This document shows, in pieces, positions 1-10,700 of a stretch of DNA of 64,000 bases. Source of the DNA: Rhizomys pruinosus. Lineage: Eukaryota > Chordata > Mammalia > Rodentia > Spalacidae. The notes below the pieces were generated by a model. It was not told the DNA's origin. It worked only from the letters and a program-made list of their open reading frames with translations, and searched no databases. Position 1 is the first letter of the stretch. Every line of letters starts with the position of its first letter. The stretch is taken from assembly GCA_009823505.1 (NCBI GenBank), contig VZQC01007061.1, positions 928,223 to 992,222 on the forward strand. The letters are read 5' to 3'. Both the position numbers and the translations under genes were made by a program.

Positions 1-331
1 TGCAACATAGGGAAGGGGTAGGGATTGTGAAAGCTTAGCAGGAGGAAGTTAGTTGATCTCAGGAGCTAGAAAATGGGGGATAGGGGTATGAGTTGAGGGT
101 TACCTACCAGTATCCCACAATACTTCACATGGAGCTCAGGGGTTGGGTCTTCCCTTCTGCTCTTTGGGTTCTGGGAATCAAACAGGTCTAGTTTGGTGGC
201 AAAGTGCCTTCACCTACTGAGCCATCTTGATGGGCCTACTGGTCTTGGACTCACCCTTGAGCACTGGAATTACAGGCATATGGGAGCTACTATGCCCAGC
301 TCTCAGCCCTGTCTTTAAAAGGACCTTTATT
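1..331 (-). repeat. Old B3-like repeat and B1-like fragment
   Basis: About 90-232 ends in a tRNA-like head read on the minus strand (CTACTGAGCCATCTTGATGG). 233-297 resembles the 5' part of a B1 on the minus strand. Bases 1-90 show nothing recognisable. Confidence 0.5.
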
Positions 332-567
332 GGGGGCTGGAGAGATGGCCCAGCGGTTAAGAGCACCGACTGCTCTTGCAGAGGACCCAGGTTCAATCCC
401 CAGCACCCACATGGCAGCTGAGAACCGTCTTTAACTCCAGTTCCAGGAGACTTCGACGCCCTCTTCTGGCTTCCACAGCATTGTACAACACGGGTGCAAA
501 AACCTACATTCAGACAGTACATTCATACACATACAAGAATAAATAAAAATTAAAAAAATAAATAAAT
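332..567 (+). repeat. B2 SINE with target-site duplication
   Basis: GGGGCTGGAGAGATGG head with RNA polymerase III A/B-box-like regions and an AATAAA-rich tail. The 14-bp AAAAGGACCTTTAT lies before it and again at 567-580. Confidence 0.9.
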
Positions 568-965
568 AAAAGGACCTTTATCCTGGGACTTGAAAGGTGT
601 GTTAGCCGGAAAAGAAATGGAGGGCTGGGGCACTGTCCAGCTGGGGGAGCTTGTGTGCAGACCAGAAGACAGGGCATATGTGCCGTGTGGAGATCCTGGC
701 CTGGGATGCACAGGAACATCGAGGGAGAGCACAAAGCAACAGGCCTCTTTGTTCTCTGCTGAGATGTCATGCTTATCCTCAGAAGCACTAAATTTGCTGC
801 TTTAGGGATAAGGGTGGCTCACATTAATGATGAGAGTGAAGATGGCAAAAGTGGTTGTGATGGGGAGGCTGAACAGCTTGGGGGTGTACTAGTGAGGAGA
901 GGGAACTCGAGCTTTCTAGTTCTTTCTAGTTCTTGTGGCAAGTATGTGAAGGAAGTGTGTTACAC

Positions 966-1123
966 TTTTTTTTTTTTTACTATTTTTTTTGTCTTTTTCA
1001 AGACAGGGTCTCCCTGTAGCCCCAGCTGTCCTGGAATTCACTCTGTAGACCAGGCTGGCCTTGAACTCACAAAGATCTGCCTGCTTCTGCCTCCTGAGAG
1101 TGCTAGGATTAAAAGGCATGTGC
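966..1123 (-). repeat. B1 SINE, split by a nested B1
   Basis: Reverse B1 from poly-T through AAAAGGCATGTGCC. Its head resumes at about 1298-1322 after the insertion. Confidence 0.85.
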
Positions 1124-1299
1124 CGCCGGGCATGGTGGCGCACGCCTTTAATCCTAGCACTTGGGAGGCAGAGGCAGGCGGATCTTTGTGAGTTCAAGGC
1201 CAGCCTGGTCTACAGAGTGAGTTCCAGGACAGCTGGGGCTACAGGGAGACCCTGTCTTGAAAAGACCAAAAAAAAAAAAAAGAAAAAAGAAAAAAAAAA
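1124..1299 (+). repeat. B1 SINE nested in an opposite-strand B1
   Basis: GCCGGGCATGGTGGCGCACG to A-run, flanked by AAAAGGCATGTGCC on both sides. The inverted pair could fold as a long hairpin. Confidence 0.88.
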
Positions 1300-1322
1300 A
1301 AGGCATGTGCCACCATGACCGG

Positions 1323-1462
1323 CTTTTTTTTTTTTTTTTCCTCAAGACAGGGTCTCCTGTAGCCCAAGCTGGCCTTGAATTTGCTCTGTGGCTTAGGCTG
1401 GCCCTGAACTCCTGACCTTCCTACCTCCACCTCTCGCATGCTGGAATTACAGGTGTACACTA
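1323..1462 (-). repeat. Diverged B1
   Basis: Poly-T, then GAGACAGGG-type sequence ending GTGCTGGAATTACAGGTG-like. Confidence 0.7.
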
Positions 1463-2350
1463 CTGTATTCCATTGGGACATGCTGAGTTTCTGAACTATG
1501 GATTTCATTCAGGGTATCTATTATTTCATTTGCTTGTATTTTTGGTTCCCTGGAGACGGACTCTTTGACAGGGAATGTGAGGCCTTCAAAACAATCTCAG
1601 AGACTTCCCCAGCACTGACTTGGAGTTGAAGGTGGATACAGTGACTCTGAGAAACCTTGCCTTGTTGGGTGATAAGCCACTACTTGAGCACCAGCATTAT
1701 CTTGCCACTTCCATGACTGAGAATGGAAGGAAGTATGAAGTGCTTAGTGGATGCTGAGGAGGCAGCTGAGTGGACGAGTCCTGATGGAGACATTCACAGA
1801 GACATTGGCCACATCCTAGACATCACCCAGGTGGAGATAGTGTCATATGTGGAGACCAGGAACTTGACGGAACGGGAGGTTTGAAGGAGAACTACCTTAC
1901 AGAAATGAGGTCTCAGGAGATGCATCAGGGCTCCCCTAAAGGCCATTGGGTCGTCCAAGGCAACTTCCAGTATCATGCCCACTTGAGCTCCTATCAAGTG
2001 CTAGCCCATAGAGAAAACTCACTAAATGTGCAGTGAATTTCATTTTTTCTAAATCTTGCAAACTTCCAAGTATCAGAGTAAAAATCCTCATCTCCCTTGA
2101 TGAGCATGAGTTGGGTGACTGCAGGGAACCACTCTGCAACCACAGCCTGGATGGCCCAATGGGATGGAATGGGCACTTGAGATGCTTGGTGAATTGGGAG
2201 ATGAGTAGATGGAATGGGAAGAGCATCAACTGGGAAATTCTCTAAGGAAGGAGTCCCAAGGGAGGGGTCCATACGCTCCCCATGTTCACCAGATGAGGTG
2301 AACCGAAAGTTCACCTTAGGAACAATCACTGTAGGTCTAGTGGAAGCAAT
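1463..2350. other. No recognised gene or repeat
   Basis: Short overlapping ORFs exist on the minus strand (1794-2329) but are frame-broken, have no family resemblance I can name and lack clear splice sites. Confidence 0.5.
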
Positions 2351-2458
2351 CTAGCTGGGTGTGATAGTACAGATTTGTAATCCCATACTCAGGAAGCTGA
2401 GGCAGGTATAGAGCCAGCCTGGGCTCTGCATAGCAAAACCCAGTCTCAAAAGAAAAGT
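2351..2458 (+). repeat. Old B1-like copy
   Basis: AGCTGGGTGTGATAGTACAG...CCCAGTCTCAAAAG follows the B1 layout with heavy divergence. Confidence 0.6.
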
Positions 2459-2616
2459 AGAAACGATCTTAGTAGCAGTCTTGACATACTTGGTCACCTT
2501 TCCTTATCCTCAGCTGCCATCACCCAGGCTTCCAAAGGAGGTCCTACCTTCCCCTCCTTTTCAATATAGCCTGCTCCTACCTTCGCCTCTGCCGTGGAAA
2601 GAATCAAATACACAGC

Positions 2617-2841
2617 TTTTTTTTTTTTCTAATTTTATTTTTGTATGTGTATGAATGTACTGTCTGCACGTAGGTTTGTGCATTCATGTCATGCAATGCC
2701 GCAGAGGTCAGAAGAGGGTGTCGGATTTCCCTAGAACTGGAGTTAAAGATGGTTCTGAGCCACCATGTGGGTGCTGGGGATCGAACCCAGGTCCTCTGCA
2801 AGAGCATCGGCACTCTTAACCGCTAGGCCATCTCTCCATTT
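2617..2841 (-). repeat. B2 SINE
   Basis: TGTATGTGTATGAATGTACT through CCATCTCTCC. It lacks the internal 18-bp duplication. Confidence 0.88.
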
Positions 2842-2944
2842 CCATTTTGGAATGAGGGACATGAAAGTAAACTTTTTTGTCGTCCAGTGAGGGAATGACC
2901 TCTTACTGCTGTTGAGCCCACCTACAAAATTCAATGCCCAGTCC

Positions 2945-3250
2945 CTCCTGGTTCAGCCCTGCTACTGATCTGTGTGTGCATACATGTGCATTTGTGTGCT
3001 TGCATATATGTGCGAGTGCATGTAGAGAGGTGAGGACAGCCTCAGGTGCCATCTACCTTGTCTTTCGAGGCCTGGAGCATGCCTGTGTGTCATCCAGGTC
3101 ATGTATGTGTCCCACTGCCCCTTCTCTGTACTGGAATCTCACACACCACTATGACCTGCTTTTTTTGCTTAGGCTCTGGGATCAAACTCAGATCTTCATG
3201 TCTTCATGCTTGCACTTTGCTGATGGTGCTATATCCCTAGCTCCTTACCA
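2945..3250 (-). repeat. Old composite rodent repeat
   Basis: A TG-rich 5' part and a tRNA-like end (ATCAAACTCAGATCTTCATG...CCCTAGCTCC). I cannot name the family with confidence. Confidence 0.45.
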
Positions 3251-3283
3251 ATCTTATTACTAATGTTTGCCCCTGGCATTTAT

Positions 3284-3539
3284 TTTTTTTTTTTAATTTT
3301 TTTTTTTATTTATTTATTTTTGTATGTGTATGAATGTACTGTCTGCATGCAGGTCTGTGCACCCGTGTCGTGCAATGCCGCGGAGGTCAGAAGAGGGTCT
3401 CGGATTCCCCTGGAACTGGAGTTCTCCTGGAATTGGAGTTACAGACGGTTCTTAGCCGCCATTTGGGTGCTGGGGATCGAACCCGGGTCCTCTGCAAGAG
3501 CGTCGGTGCTCTTAACCGCTAGGCTATCTCTCCAGCCCA
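3284..3539 (-). repeat. B2 SINE, long subfamily, 16-bp target-site duplication
   Basis: TGCCCCTGGCATTTAT flanks both sides (3268-3283 and 3540-3555). It carries the internal repeat GGAACTGGAGTTCTCCTGG AATTGGAGTT. Confidence 0.93.
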
Positions 3540-3559
3540 TGCCCCTGGCATTTATAATG

Positions 3560-3777
3560 GTTTAACATTTATTGTTTTTATTTGTATGCATGTAATACCT
3601 GCATGTATTAAAATGCACCCATGTCATGCAGTGCTTGCAGTGGACAGAAGAGGGTGTCAGATGTCCTAGAACTGAAATTACATACAGTTGTTAGCAGCTA
3701 GTGGGTGCTGGGATTTGAACCTGGGTCTTCTGCAAGAACAGCCAGAGCTCTTAACCACTGAGCCATCTCTCCAGCCT
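3560..3777 (-). repeat. Old B2/B3 copy
   Basis: Diverged, ends CCATCTCTCCAGCC. Confidence 0.75.
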
Positions 3778-3811
3778 CTTCCCCACCCCCTTAAAAAAAA
3801 CAAAAAACAAA

Positions 3812-3950
3812 AAACAAGGTTCCCCTATATAGCCCTGGCTGGCCTGGAACTTGCTAAGTAGACCAGGCTGGTCTCAGACTTACAGAGATCCACTTGCCTC
3901 TGCCTTACAAGTGCTAGGGATTAAAGGCATGTGCCACCATATATGGCTAG
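3812..3950 (-). repeat. B1 SINE, diverged
   Basis: AAGGTTCCCCTATATAGCCC to GTGCCACCATATATGG. Confidence 0.75.
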
Positions 3951-3978
3951 GACCTTTTTAAAAAAATTGCATTCATCT

Positions 3979-4138
3979 GCCGGGCGTGGTGGCGCATGCC
4001 TTTAATCCCAGCACTCAGGAGGCAGAGGTAGGCGGATCTCTGTGGGTTCAAAGCCAGCCTGGTCTACAGAGTGAGCTCCAGGACAGCTGGGGCTACAGGG
4101 AGACCCTGTCTCAAAAAGACCAAAAAAAAAAAAAAAAA
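3979..4138 (+). repeat. B1 SINE with 14-bp target-site duplication
   Basis: AATTGCATTCATCT lies at 3965-3978 and 4139-4152. The body is near consensus, so this is a young insertion. Confidence 0.93.
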
Positions 4139-4256
4139 AATTGCATTCATCTATTGTGTGTGCACGTGCGCGTGTGCATGTGACATGAATGTGTGCACAT
4201 ACATGAGTACCCACAGCACACGTAGAGGTCAGAGGATAGCTTTTCAGAATTTGTTC

Positions 4257-4478
4257 TTGGGGCTGAAGAGATGGCCTAGTGGTTAAGAGCACCGACTGCT
4301 CTTGCAGAGGACCTGGGTTTGATTCCCAGCATGCACACGGCAGCTAAGAACCATCTTTAACTCCAGTTCCAGGGGAGTCTGACACCTTCTTCTGACCTCC
4401 ATGGCATTGCACGACACGGGTGCACCAACCTACATGCAGACAGTGCACTCATATACATAATTAATAAAAATAATAATA
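4257..4478 (+). repeat. B2 SINE
   Basis: Head GGGGCTGAAGAGATGGCC, tail ending CATATACATAATTAATAAA. AATTTGTTCTT occurs on both sides as a probable target-site duplication. Confidence 0.9.
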
Positions 4479-4824
4479 ATTTGTTCTTTCTCTAAAACTA
4501 TCAATTAAAAAAAAAAGAATTTGTTCTTTCACCATGTGGGTCTCAGAAATTGAAGTGGAGTTGTCAGTTTTAGCCATCTCAGCCCAGGAGAGGACATCTT
4601 TTAGCTAGGACCTCAGAGGAGTCTTTAAAGGGACTGGCCCCAGTCCCTCCTGCCTCCAAATGTGCACAGCACCTTGCCCACCTAGGACCTTTTTCCTGTT
4701 TGTTGTCATCCTCACCCAGATCCTGAGCTCCTCTCCAACCTGAGGATGGACCTGGGCTGTGTAGTCTTGTTCTCTGCCATTTTGACATCCTGCCCTCCCC
4801 CCTGCATGACTGAAGACACTGCTT
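4479..4824. other. Non-repetitive DNA beyond the Tac4 3' end
   Basis: No exon recognised. Kat7 would be expected beyond the left end of the window by human/mouse synteny. Confidence 0.5.
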
Positions 4825-5125
4825 ACTACTGGTCACTCATTTATTGAGCCCTACTTCATGCTGGGCATGGGACACAGAGTGTGAAGCTCACTGTGTAATG
4901 TTCTGACACAAGAGCCTGGGTGTGGGGAGGGGAGGGTCACCCCAGCTTGTGAGGCAGCAGCAGTATGACTGGTACCACTGCTGCCTGAAGCCAAGAGTCC
5001 TGGGAGAAAGGCACTGAGTTCTATGGGGGCTTGGCTTGAAGTGTTCAAGTTGAGGATGGGAGACCCTGGGGAGTGTTAGCGTCCAGCTGGTCAGCTGTAA
5101 CATCCATGGAAGCATCCTCTCCAGC
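4825..5125 (-). other. Tac4: Tac4 3' UTR (inferred)
   Basis: Sequence between the stop codon and about 15-20 bases past the AATAAA at 4845-4840. The distal part (about 4835-4880) resembles an ancient MIR/L2 end: read on the plus strand it gives CATTTATTGAGCCCTACTTC. Confidence 0.5.
4840..4845 (-). promoter_or_regulatory. AATAAA, candidate Tac4 polyadenylation signal
   Basis: TTTATT on the plus strand, about 280 bp after the Tac4 stop and the first canonical hexamer I see downstream of it. Confidence 0.5.
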
Positions 5126-5151
5126 TCAACCCTGGTCGTCCTCTTCTGTGC
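5126..5151 (-). CDS. Tac4: Tac4 exon 5: acidic C-terminus and stop
   Basis: The acceptor CTTGCCTCAG precedes 26 coding bases in phase 1, giving GTEEDDQG and TGA. The human precursor ends GREDEAQGSE, a similar acidic tail. A second AG 12 bases upstream (CATGCAG) is also in phase and would add ALAS in front. The pyrimidine tract is weak, so the exact acceptor is the least certain border of the gene. Confidence 0.68.
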
Positions 5152-7727
5152 CTGAGGCAAGTGCTGCATGCAGCCAGTGCTTAGGCGACTTTGGTCTTTC
5201 TCTTGGGCCATGGAGGCCTTTCTCGGCCGCAGTTTCCAGCTCTGCACTCCGGTGGGGTGTCTCCTGTGTGCAGGTTCCTAGGGCAGTGGGAAATGGGTTT
5301 ATCTACCACATCCACAGACAGCCCTTAGTCATCCCCCCTCCACAGAAGGGGAAATGGAATCCACAAGCTCCATAGGCCTTTCTGGAGATGTGGACATGCC
5401 ACTAAGAAACCAGAGATGTGTTCTGGCTCTGTTATTAGCTCATTGTATCTCTGGGCAAACTGCTTTCCAGCTCTGAAAAACAATCTCTAAGCAACCTCAC
5501 CCCACGTGAGAAGGACATTCATCTCACTATTGAATGACTCAGGGCCTTGAGAAAAATCTCAGAGAAACACGCCATTCCTATCTGTCTTTCCAAAAGTCAG
5601 TGTTCTGTTAGGGGACCCAGGAGGGGCCAGAAGTCAGGCACACAGGAAAGATGTGGAGCTCAGCTTGACCTCTGACACTGGCTGCCCCCGTGCTGGCTTA
5701 CCAGCTCTGTGCCCCTTCCTCAGCCTGAATCATTTACTTTCATGCCTGGCTTTTAGAGACAACTTGAGGGTGTGGCTGCAGCTGGTAGGGGCTGGGGGGT
5801 GTTGTTAGCTCACTTAGGGACAACCATTGTTGAAGGCAGAGAATCTCTTAAGATTAAATGCCTGATCTAAGAGTCCACAACTAGGACATGACAGACAAGG
5901 ATAGATTTCTGTAAATACGTCATGCTCTGTTCAACCAGACCTGGAGGGGATGGGAGTGGAGAAAGTCCTTCAACATGATCAGGGCCCGAGAGAGGCTCAG
6001 CAGGTAGACGCCTGCCAGGCCCTGCGACCTGAGTGCAGTCCCCAGAACTTCCATGGTGGAAGGAGAAAACCTCCTTTTACAAGTTGGCCTCTGATCTCCA
6101 TATGAATTGCTGTGGCCCACTGGTGTGCGTCCCCACAGATACACGCCAATAAAATAATTTTTAAAAAGGATCATCAGAGGCCCCTCCCCTGCTTGCCCCG
6201 ATGGCTTGAGCTGGTTTACCTGACGGCAGAAGAGCATCTGCGTCTGGCTGCTTTCCCATGATGATTTTGCCATCTTTTTAAAAAATTTTTGTGTATGAAT
6301 GTACTGTATGCATGTAGGTCTGTGCACCCGTGTCGTGCAATGCCGCAGAGGTCAGAAGAGGGTGTCGGATTCCCCTGGACCTGGGGTTAAAGACGGTTCT
6401 CAGCCACCATGTGGGTGCTGGGGATGGAACCCAGGTCCTCTGCAAGAGCAGTCGATGCTCTTAACCACTAGGCTATCTCTCCAGCCCCGATCTTGCCCTC
6501 TTTAGATGCGCTCACCTACCTTCTGTAGACAATCCTTTTTCCCCAAGGAGGCCCTGGATCAACTGTCCCAGCTGATATCCTGGGAGGGGGAGAGAAGTAG
6601 AGAAAAGAGGAGCAGTAGGGAAGGCTGTCTGGGGATGGGGAAGGGCAGGTGGAGCACAGCTGGGCTGAGTACTTTAAATACAGAGTGATGCCACTGGGGC
6701 CTTCCCATGGTGGGGGGGGGGTGCAGGAGGGGAGGTGTGTGGGGTTTCCAGGTTGGGGACATCAGCTATGTGACCAGCAGGACTGTACAATGGAGCGTGC
6801 CAAGGAGATTATCATGCCCAGTCCATGGAGACAAGCTGTCTGCTTAGGGAAAGCTATGAAGTCAGTAATGAAGACCATGAAGTTGGCCGGGCCTGATTCT
6901 CATAGCACTCAGGGGCTGTGGAATGGATTGCTTTGATACAGGTTCTTGCTATGTAGCCCAGGCTGACCTAGAATTCCTGATCTGTGCCTCAACCTTCTAG
7001 ATGCTAGGACTACAGGTGTGAGTGACCACAGCCAATTGTGTTCCTTTCTGGTGAACTGTCTGAGAACAAAGGCTATGTGGATTTGCAGAGGATTGAAGCT
7101 CCGAGCTCTCTTCCTCAGTTTATTTCCTAACTAGAGGCTTTAGACTCAGGATAATTTTGTATCTCTGGCAGAACTAGATTCAGTCCAGTTTCCTCCTACC
7201 CCTGCAGATACTCCCTGAGCATACACAGCCCACCCTCTAGGGAAACAACCAGAAAACCCAACCTGTGGTCAAATCACAGCAGCAGCAGTGCCAGCCAGGC
7301 ATGCCCCTCACTCCCTCTCCCACGGTGATTAATGGCCAGGACAGGGTCCCCCTCCCCAGGGAGCAGCACTCACCAGTTCTTGGTCTTAGCTGGACTGGAT
7401 GTATTCCTGTGGTGGGGGAAGGAAGGGGGAGGAATGAGGACTGCACTGCCTCTCTGCGGTTTGATGAGAGGTGTGAGGAGTTCTTCATGGAGTCATTGTG
7501 TGACAGCAGGAATGTTCACAGACATTGGCATCACTGGGGCCTGGCACCAGCAGGGAGGCATCCTTGGGAAAAGCACTTAAGCTATCAGAACCTCAGTCAC
7601 CAACTGGGCATATGGGGTCATCGCTGTAAACATCTGACTGTGGGTAAGCATCTGTTGTGTTCAGGGTTTCATTATATAGCCTCCTGAGTACTAGGATCAG
7701 TGGTATGTGTCACCATGCCCAGCCTGC

Positions 7728-7774
<47 letters not shown>

Positions 7775-10700
7775 TTTCCTGGTGCTGGGAATTGAACTTA
7801 AGGCCTTACGAATAGCACATTGTAAGCGTAAATGTTTTCTTTCTTCTTTGGTCTTTTTTCTTTTTCTGTTTTTTTTGTTTGTTTGTTTTTTGTTTTTGAG
7901 ACAGTGTCTCCCTATAGCCCCAGCTGGCCTGGAACTCACTCTGTAGACCATGCTGGCCTTGAACTCACAGAGATCCACCTGCCTCTGCCTCCCGAGTGCT
8001 AGGATTAAAGGCATGCACCACCATGCCTGGCTTAAGACGGTTCTTAGCTGCCATGTGGGTGCTGAGAATCAAACCTGGGTCCTCTGCAAGAGCAGTCGGT
8101 GCTCTTAACCACTCAGCCATCTCTCCAGCCCCTCTTTTTTGGTCTTCTTGAGACAGGGTCTCCCTGTAACCCCAGCTAGCCTGCAACTCACTATGTAGAT
8201 CTTGAACTCACAGAAATCCACCCACCTCTGCCTCTGCCTCTGCCTCCTGAGTGCTGGGATTAAGGCGTGTACCACTACACCCAGGTCAAGCACAAATCTT
8301 TTACCATTGAGCTACAGCTTTTTTAAAATGTCCAGTTATGTATAGTTATAATTTTTTAAATTGTGTGTGTGCATGCAAATGTTTGTATAGCAAGCACTAT
8401 ACGACTGAACTGTCTTTCCAGCCCTTAATTTTCATGGTGGGGGGGGAACAACAGGGTCTCCTGTAACTCAGGTTAACCTCAAACCTACTACATAATAGAG
8501 GATGACCTTAAATTTCTAATCCTCCTGCCTCCACCTCCAAAGTGCTGGGATTATAGGTGTGTGTGTGTGCCACTGCATGTGCCACCTGTTCTGTTTATGT
8601 TCCTAATATATTTTTACCTTTTCTCCCCAGTGGTCTTTATGTTTTGCAGATTCTTGCTGTATCAACTTGGCAGTGGCCCCTGTGGCACAAACATCTCAGG
8701 CCTCACATTGCATTTTCACAGGAGATTCCCTGATGTGAAACTATTGGTCAACATGTTTCCAACTTTGACGGAAGTAGCCAATATGCTCCAAATGGACAGT
8801 GAATAAAAGGCCAACACGAGCATGACCACTTAAGAAAACAGAATTGGGGGCTGGAGAGCTGACTCCGCAGTTAAGAGCACTGACTGCTCTTGCAGAGGAC
8901 CCGGGTTCGAATCCCAGCACCCACATGGCAGCTAAGATCCGTCTTGAGCCAGGTGTGGTAGTGCATGCCTTTAATCCTAGCACTTGGGAAACAGAGGCAG
9001 GTGGATCTCTGTGAGTTCAAGGCCAGCCTGATGTACATAGCTCCAGGCCTGCTAGGACTAAAGGTAGACCCTGTCTCAAAAAGACCAAAAAAAAAAAAAA
9101 AAATCTAACGTGCGTCCCCACAGATACACGCCAATAAAATAATTTTTAAAAGGATCATCAGAGGCCCCTCCCCTGCTGCCCCGAGGCTTGGAGCTGGTTT
9201 TACCTGACCGGCAGAAAGGAGCCATCTGCGTCTGGCTCTTTCCCCATGATATTTTGCCATTTTTTCAAAAATTTTTGTGTATGAATGTACTGTATGCCGT
9301 AGTCTGTGCAACCCGTGTCGTGCAATGCCGCAGAGGTCAGAAGAGGGGGTGCCGATTCCCCTGGCCTGGGGTTAAAACGTTCTCAGCACGTGTGGGTGCT
9401 GGGAATGGAACCCAGATCCCGCTCAAGAGCGGTCCATGGCTCTTAACCACTAGGCATCGTCTCTCCAGCCCCGATCATTGCCCTCTTTAGATGCGCTCAC
9501 CTACCTTCTGTAGACAATCCTTTTTCCCCAAGGAGGCCCTGGATCAACTGTCCCAGCTGATATCCTGGGAGGGGGAGAGAAGTAGAGAAAAGAGGAGCAG
9601 TAGGGAAGGCTGTCTGGGATGGGGAAGGGCAGGTGGGAGCACAGCTGGCTGAGGTACTTTAAATACAGAGTGATGCCAACTGGGGCCTTCCCATGGTGGG
9701 GGGGGTGGCAATGGAGGGGAGTGGTGGTGGTTTCCAGGTTGGGGACATCAGCTATGTGACCAGCAGGACTGTACAATGGAGCGTGCCAAGGAGATTATCA
9801 TGCCCAGTCCATGGAGACAAGCTGTCTGCTTAGGGAAAGCTATGAAGTCATTAATGAAGACCATGAAGTTGGGGGCCTGATTCTCATGCACTCAGGGGCT
9901 GTGGAATGACAATGAGCTTTGATACAGGGTCTTTATGGTAGGCCCAGGCTGACCTAGAATTCCTGATCTGTGCCTCTAACCGTCTAGATGGCTATGATAC
10001 AGGTGTGAGTGACCACAGCCAATTGTGTTCCTTTCTGGTGAACTGTCTGAGAACAAAGGCTATGTGGATTTGCAGAGGATTGAAGCTCCGAGCTCTCTTC
10101 CTCAGTTTATTTCCTAACTAGAGGCTTTAGACTCAGGATAATTTTGTATCTCTGGCAGAACTAGATTCAGTCCAGTTTCCTCCTACCCCTGCAGATACTC
10201 CCTGAGCATACACAGCCCACCCTCTAGGGAAACAACCAGAAAACCCAACCTGTGGTCAAATCACAGCAGCAGCAGTGCCAGCCAGGCATGCCCCTCACTC
10301 CCTCTCCCACGGTGATTAATGGCCAGGACAGGGTCCCCCTCCCCAGGGAGCAGCACTCACCAGTTCTTGGTCTTAGCTGGACTGGATGTATTCCTGTGGT
10401 GGGGGAAGGAAGGGGGAGGAATGAGGACTGCACTGCCTCTCTGCGGTTTGATGAGAGGTGTGAGGAGTTCTTCATGGAGTCATTGTGTGACAGCAGGAAT
10501 GTTCACAGACATTGGCATCACTGGGGCCTGGCACCAGCAGGGAGGCATCCTTGGGAAAAGCACTTAAGCTATCAGAACCTCAGTCACCAACTGGGCATAT
10601 GGGGTCATCGCTGTAAACATCTGACTGTGGGTAAGCATCTGTTGTGTTCAGGGTTTCATGAATATAGCCTCCGGAGTACTAGGATCAGTGGTATGTGTCA

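Larger units (their letters stand above)
5152..6519 (-). other. Tac4: Tac4 intron 4 (unit-1 reading)
   Basis: Unique DNA to about 5975, then a B3 and a B2 copy up to exon 4. Duplication unit 1 starts within it at 6125. Confidence 0.7.
6125..9109. repeat. Direct duplication, unit 1 (clean copy), 2,985 bp
   Basis: Begins GTGCGTCCCCACAGATACAC near the end of a B3 repeat and ends TCTAAC after the A-run of a B2-B1 dimer. The next unit starts at once at 9110. It contains Tac4 exons 3 and 4. Confidence 0.95.

Noticed and set aside
332..460. tRNA-like heads of B2/ID copies as tRNA genes
   Set aside because: They are SINE promoters repeated dozens of times, without tRNA folding or terminators at the right place.
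1794..2329. Three overlapping minus-strand ORFs as a gene
   Set aside because: Different frames, no splice sites joining them and no recognisable motif.
64..4500. Kat7 3' exons
   Set aside because: Synteny predicts Kat7 on this side, but no acetyltransferase coding sequence is visible in the left flank.
7707..8014. Hydrophobic ORFs suggesting membrane proteins
   Set aside because: Phenylalanine/leucine runs are translated T-runs and TTTA repeats at SINE tails.
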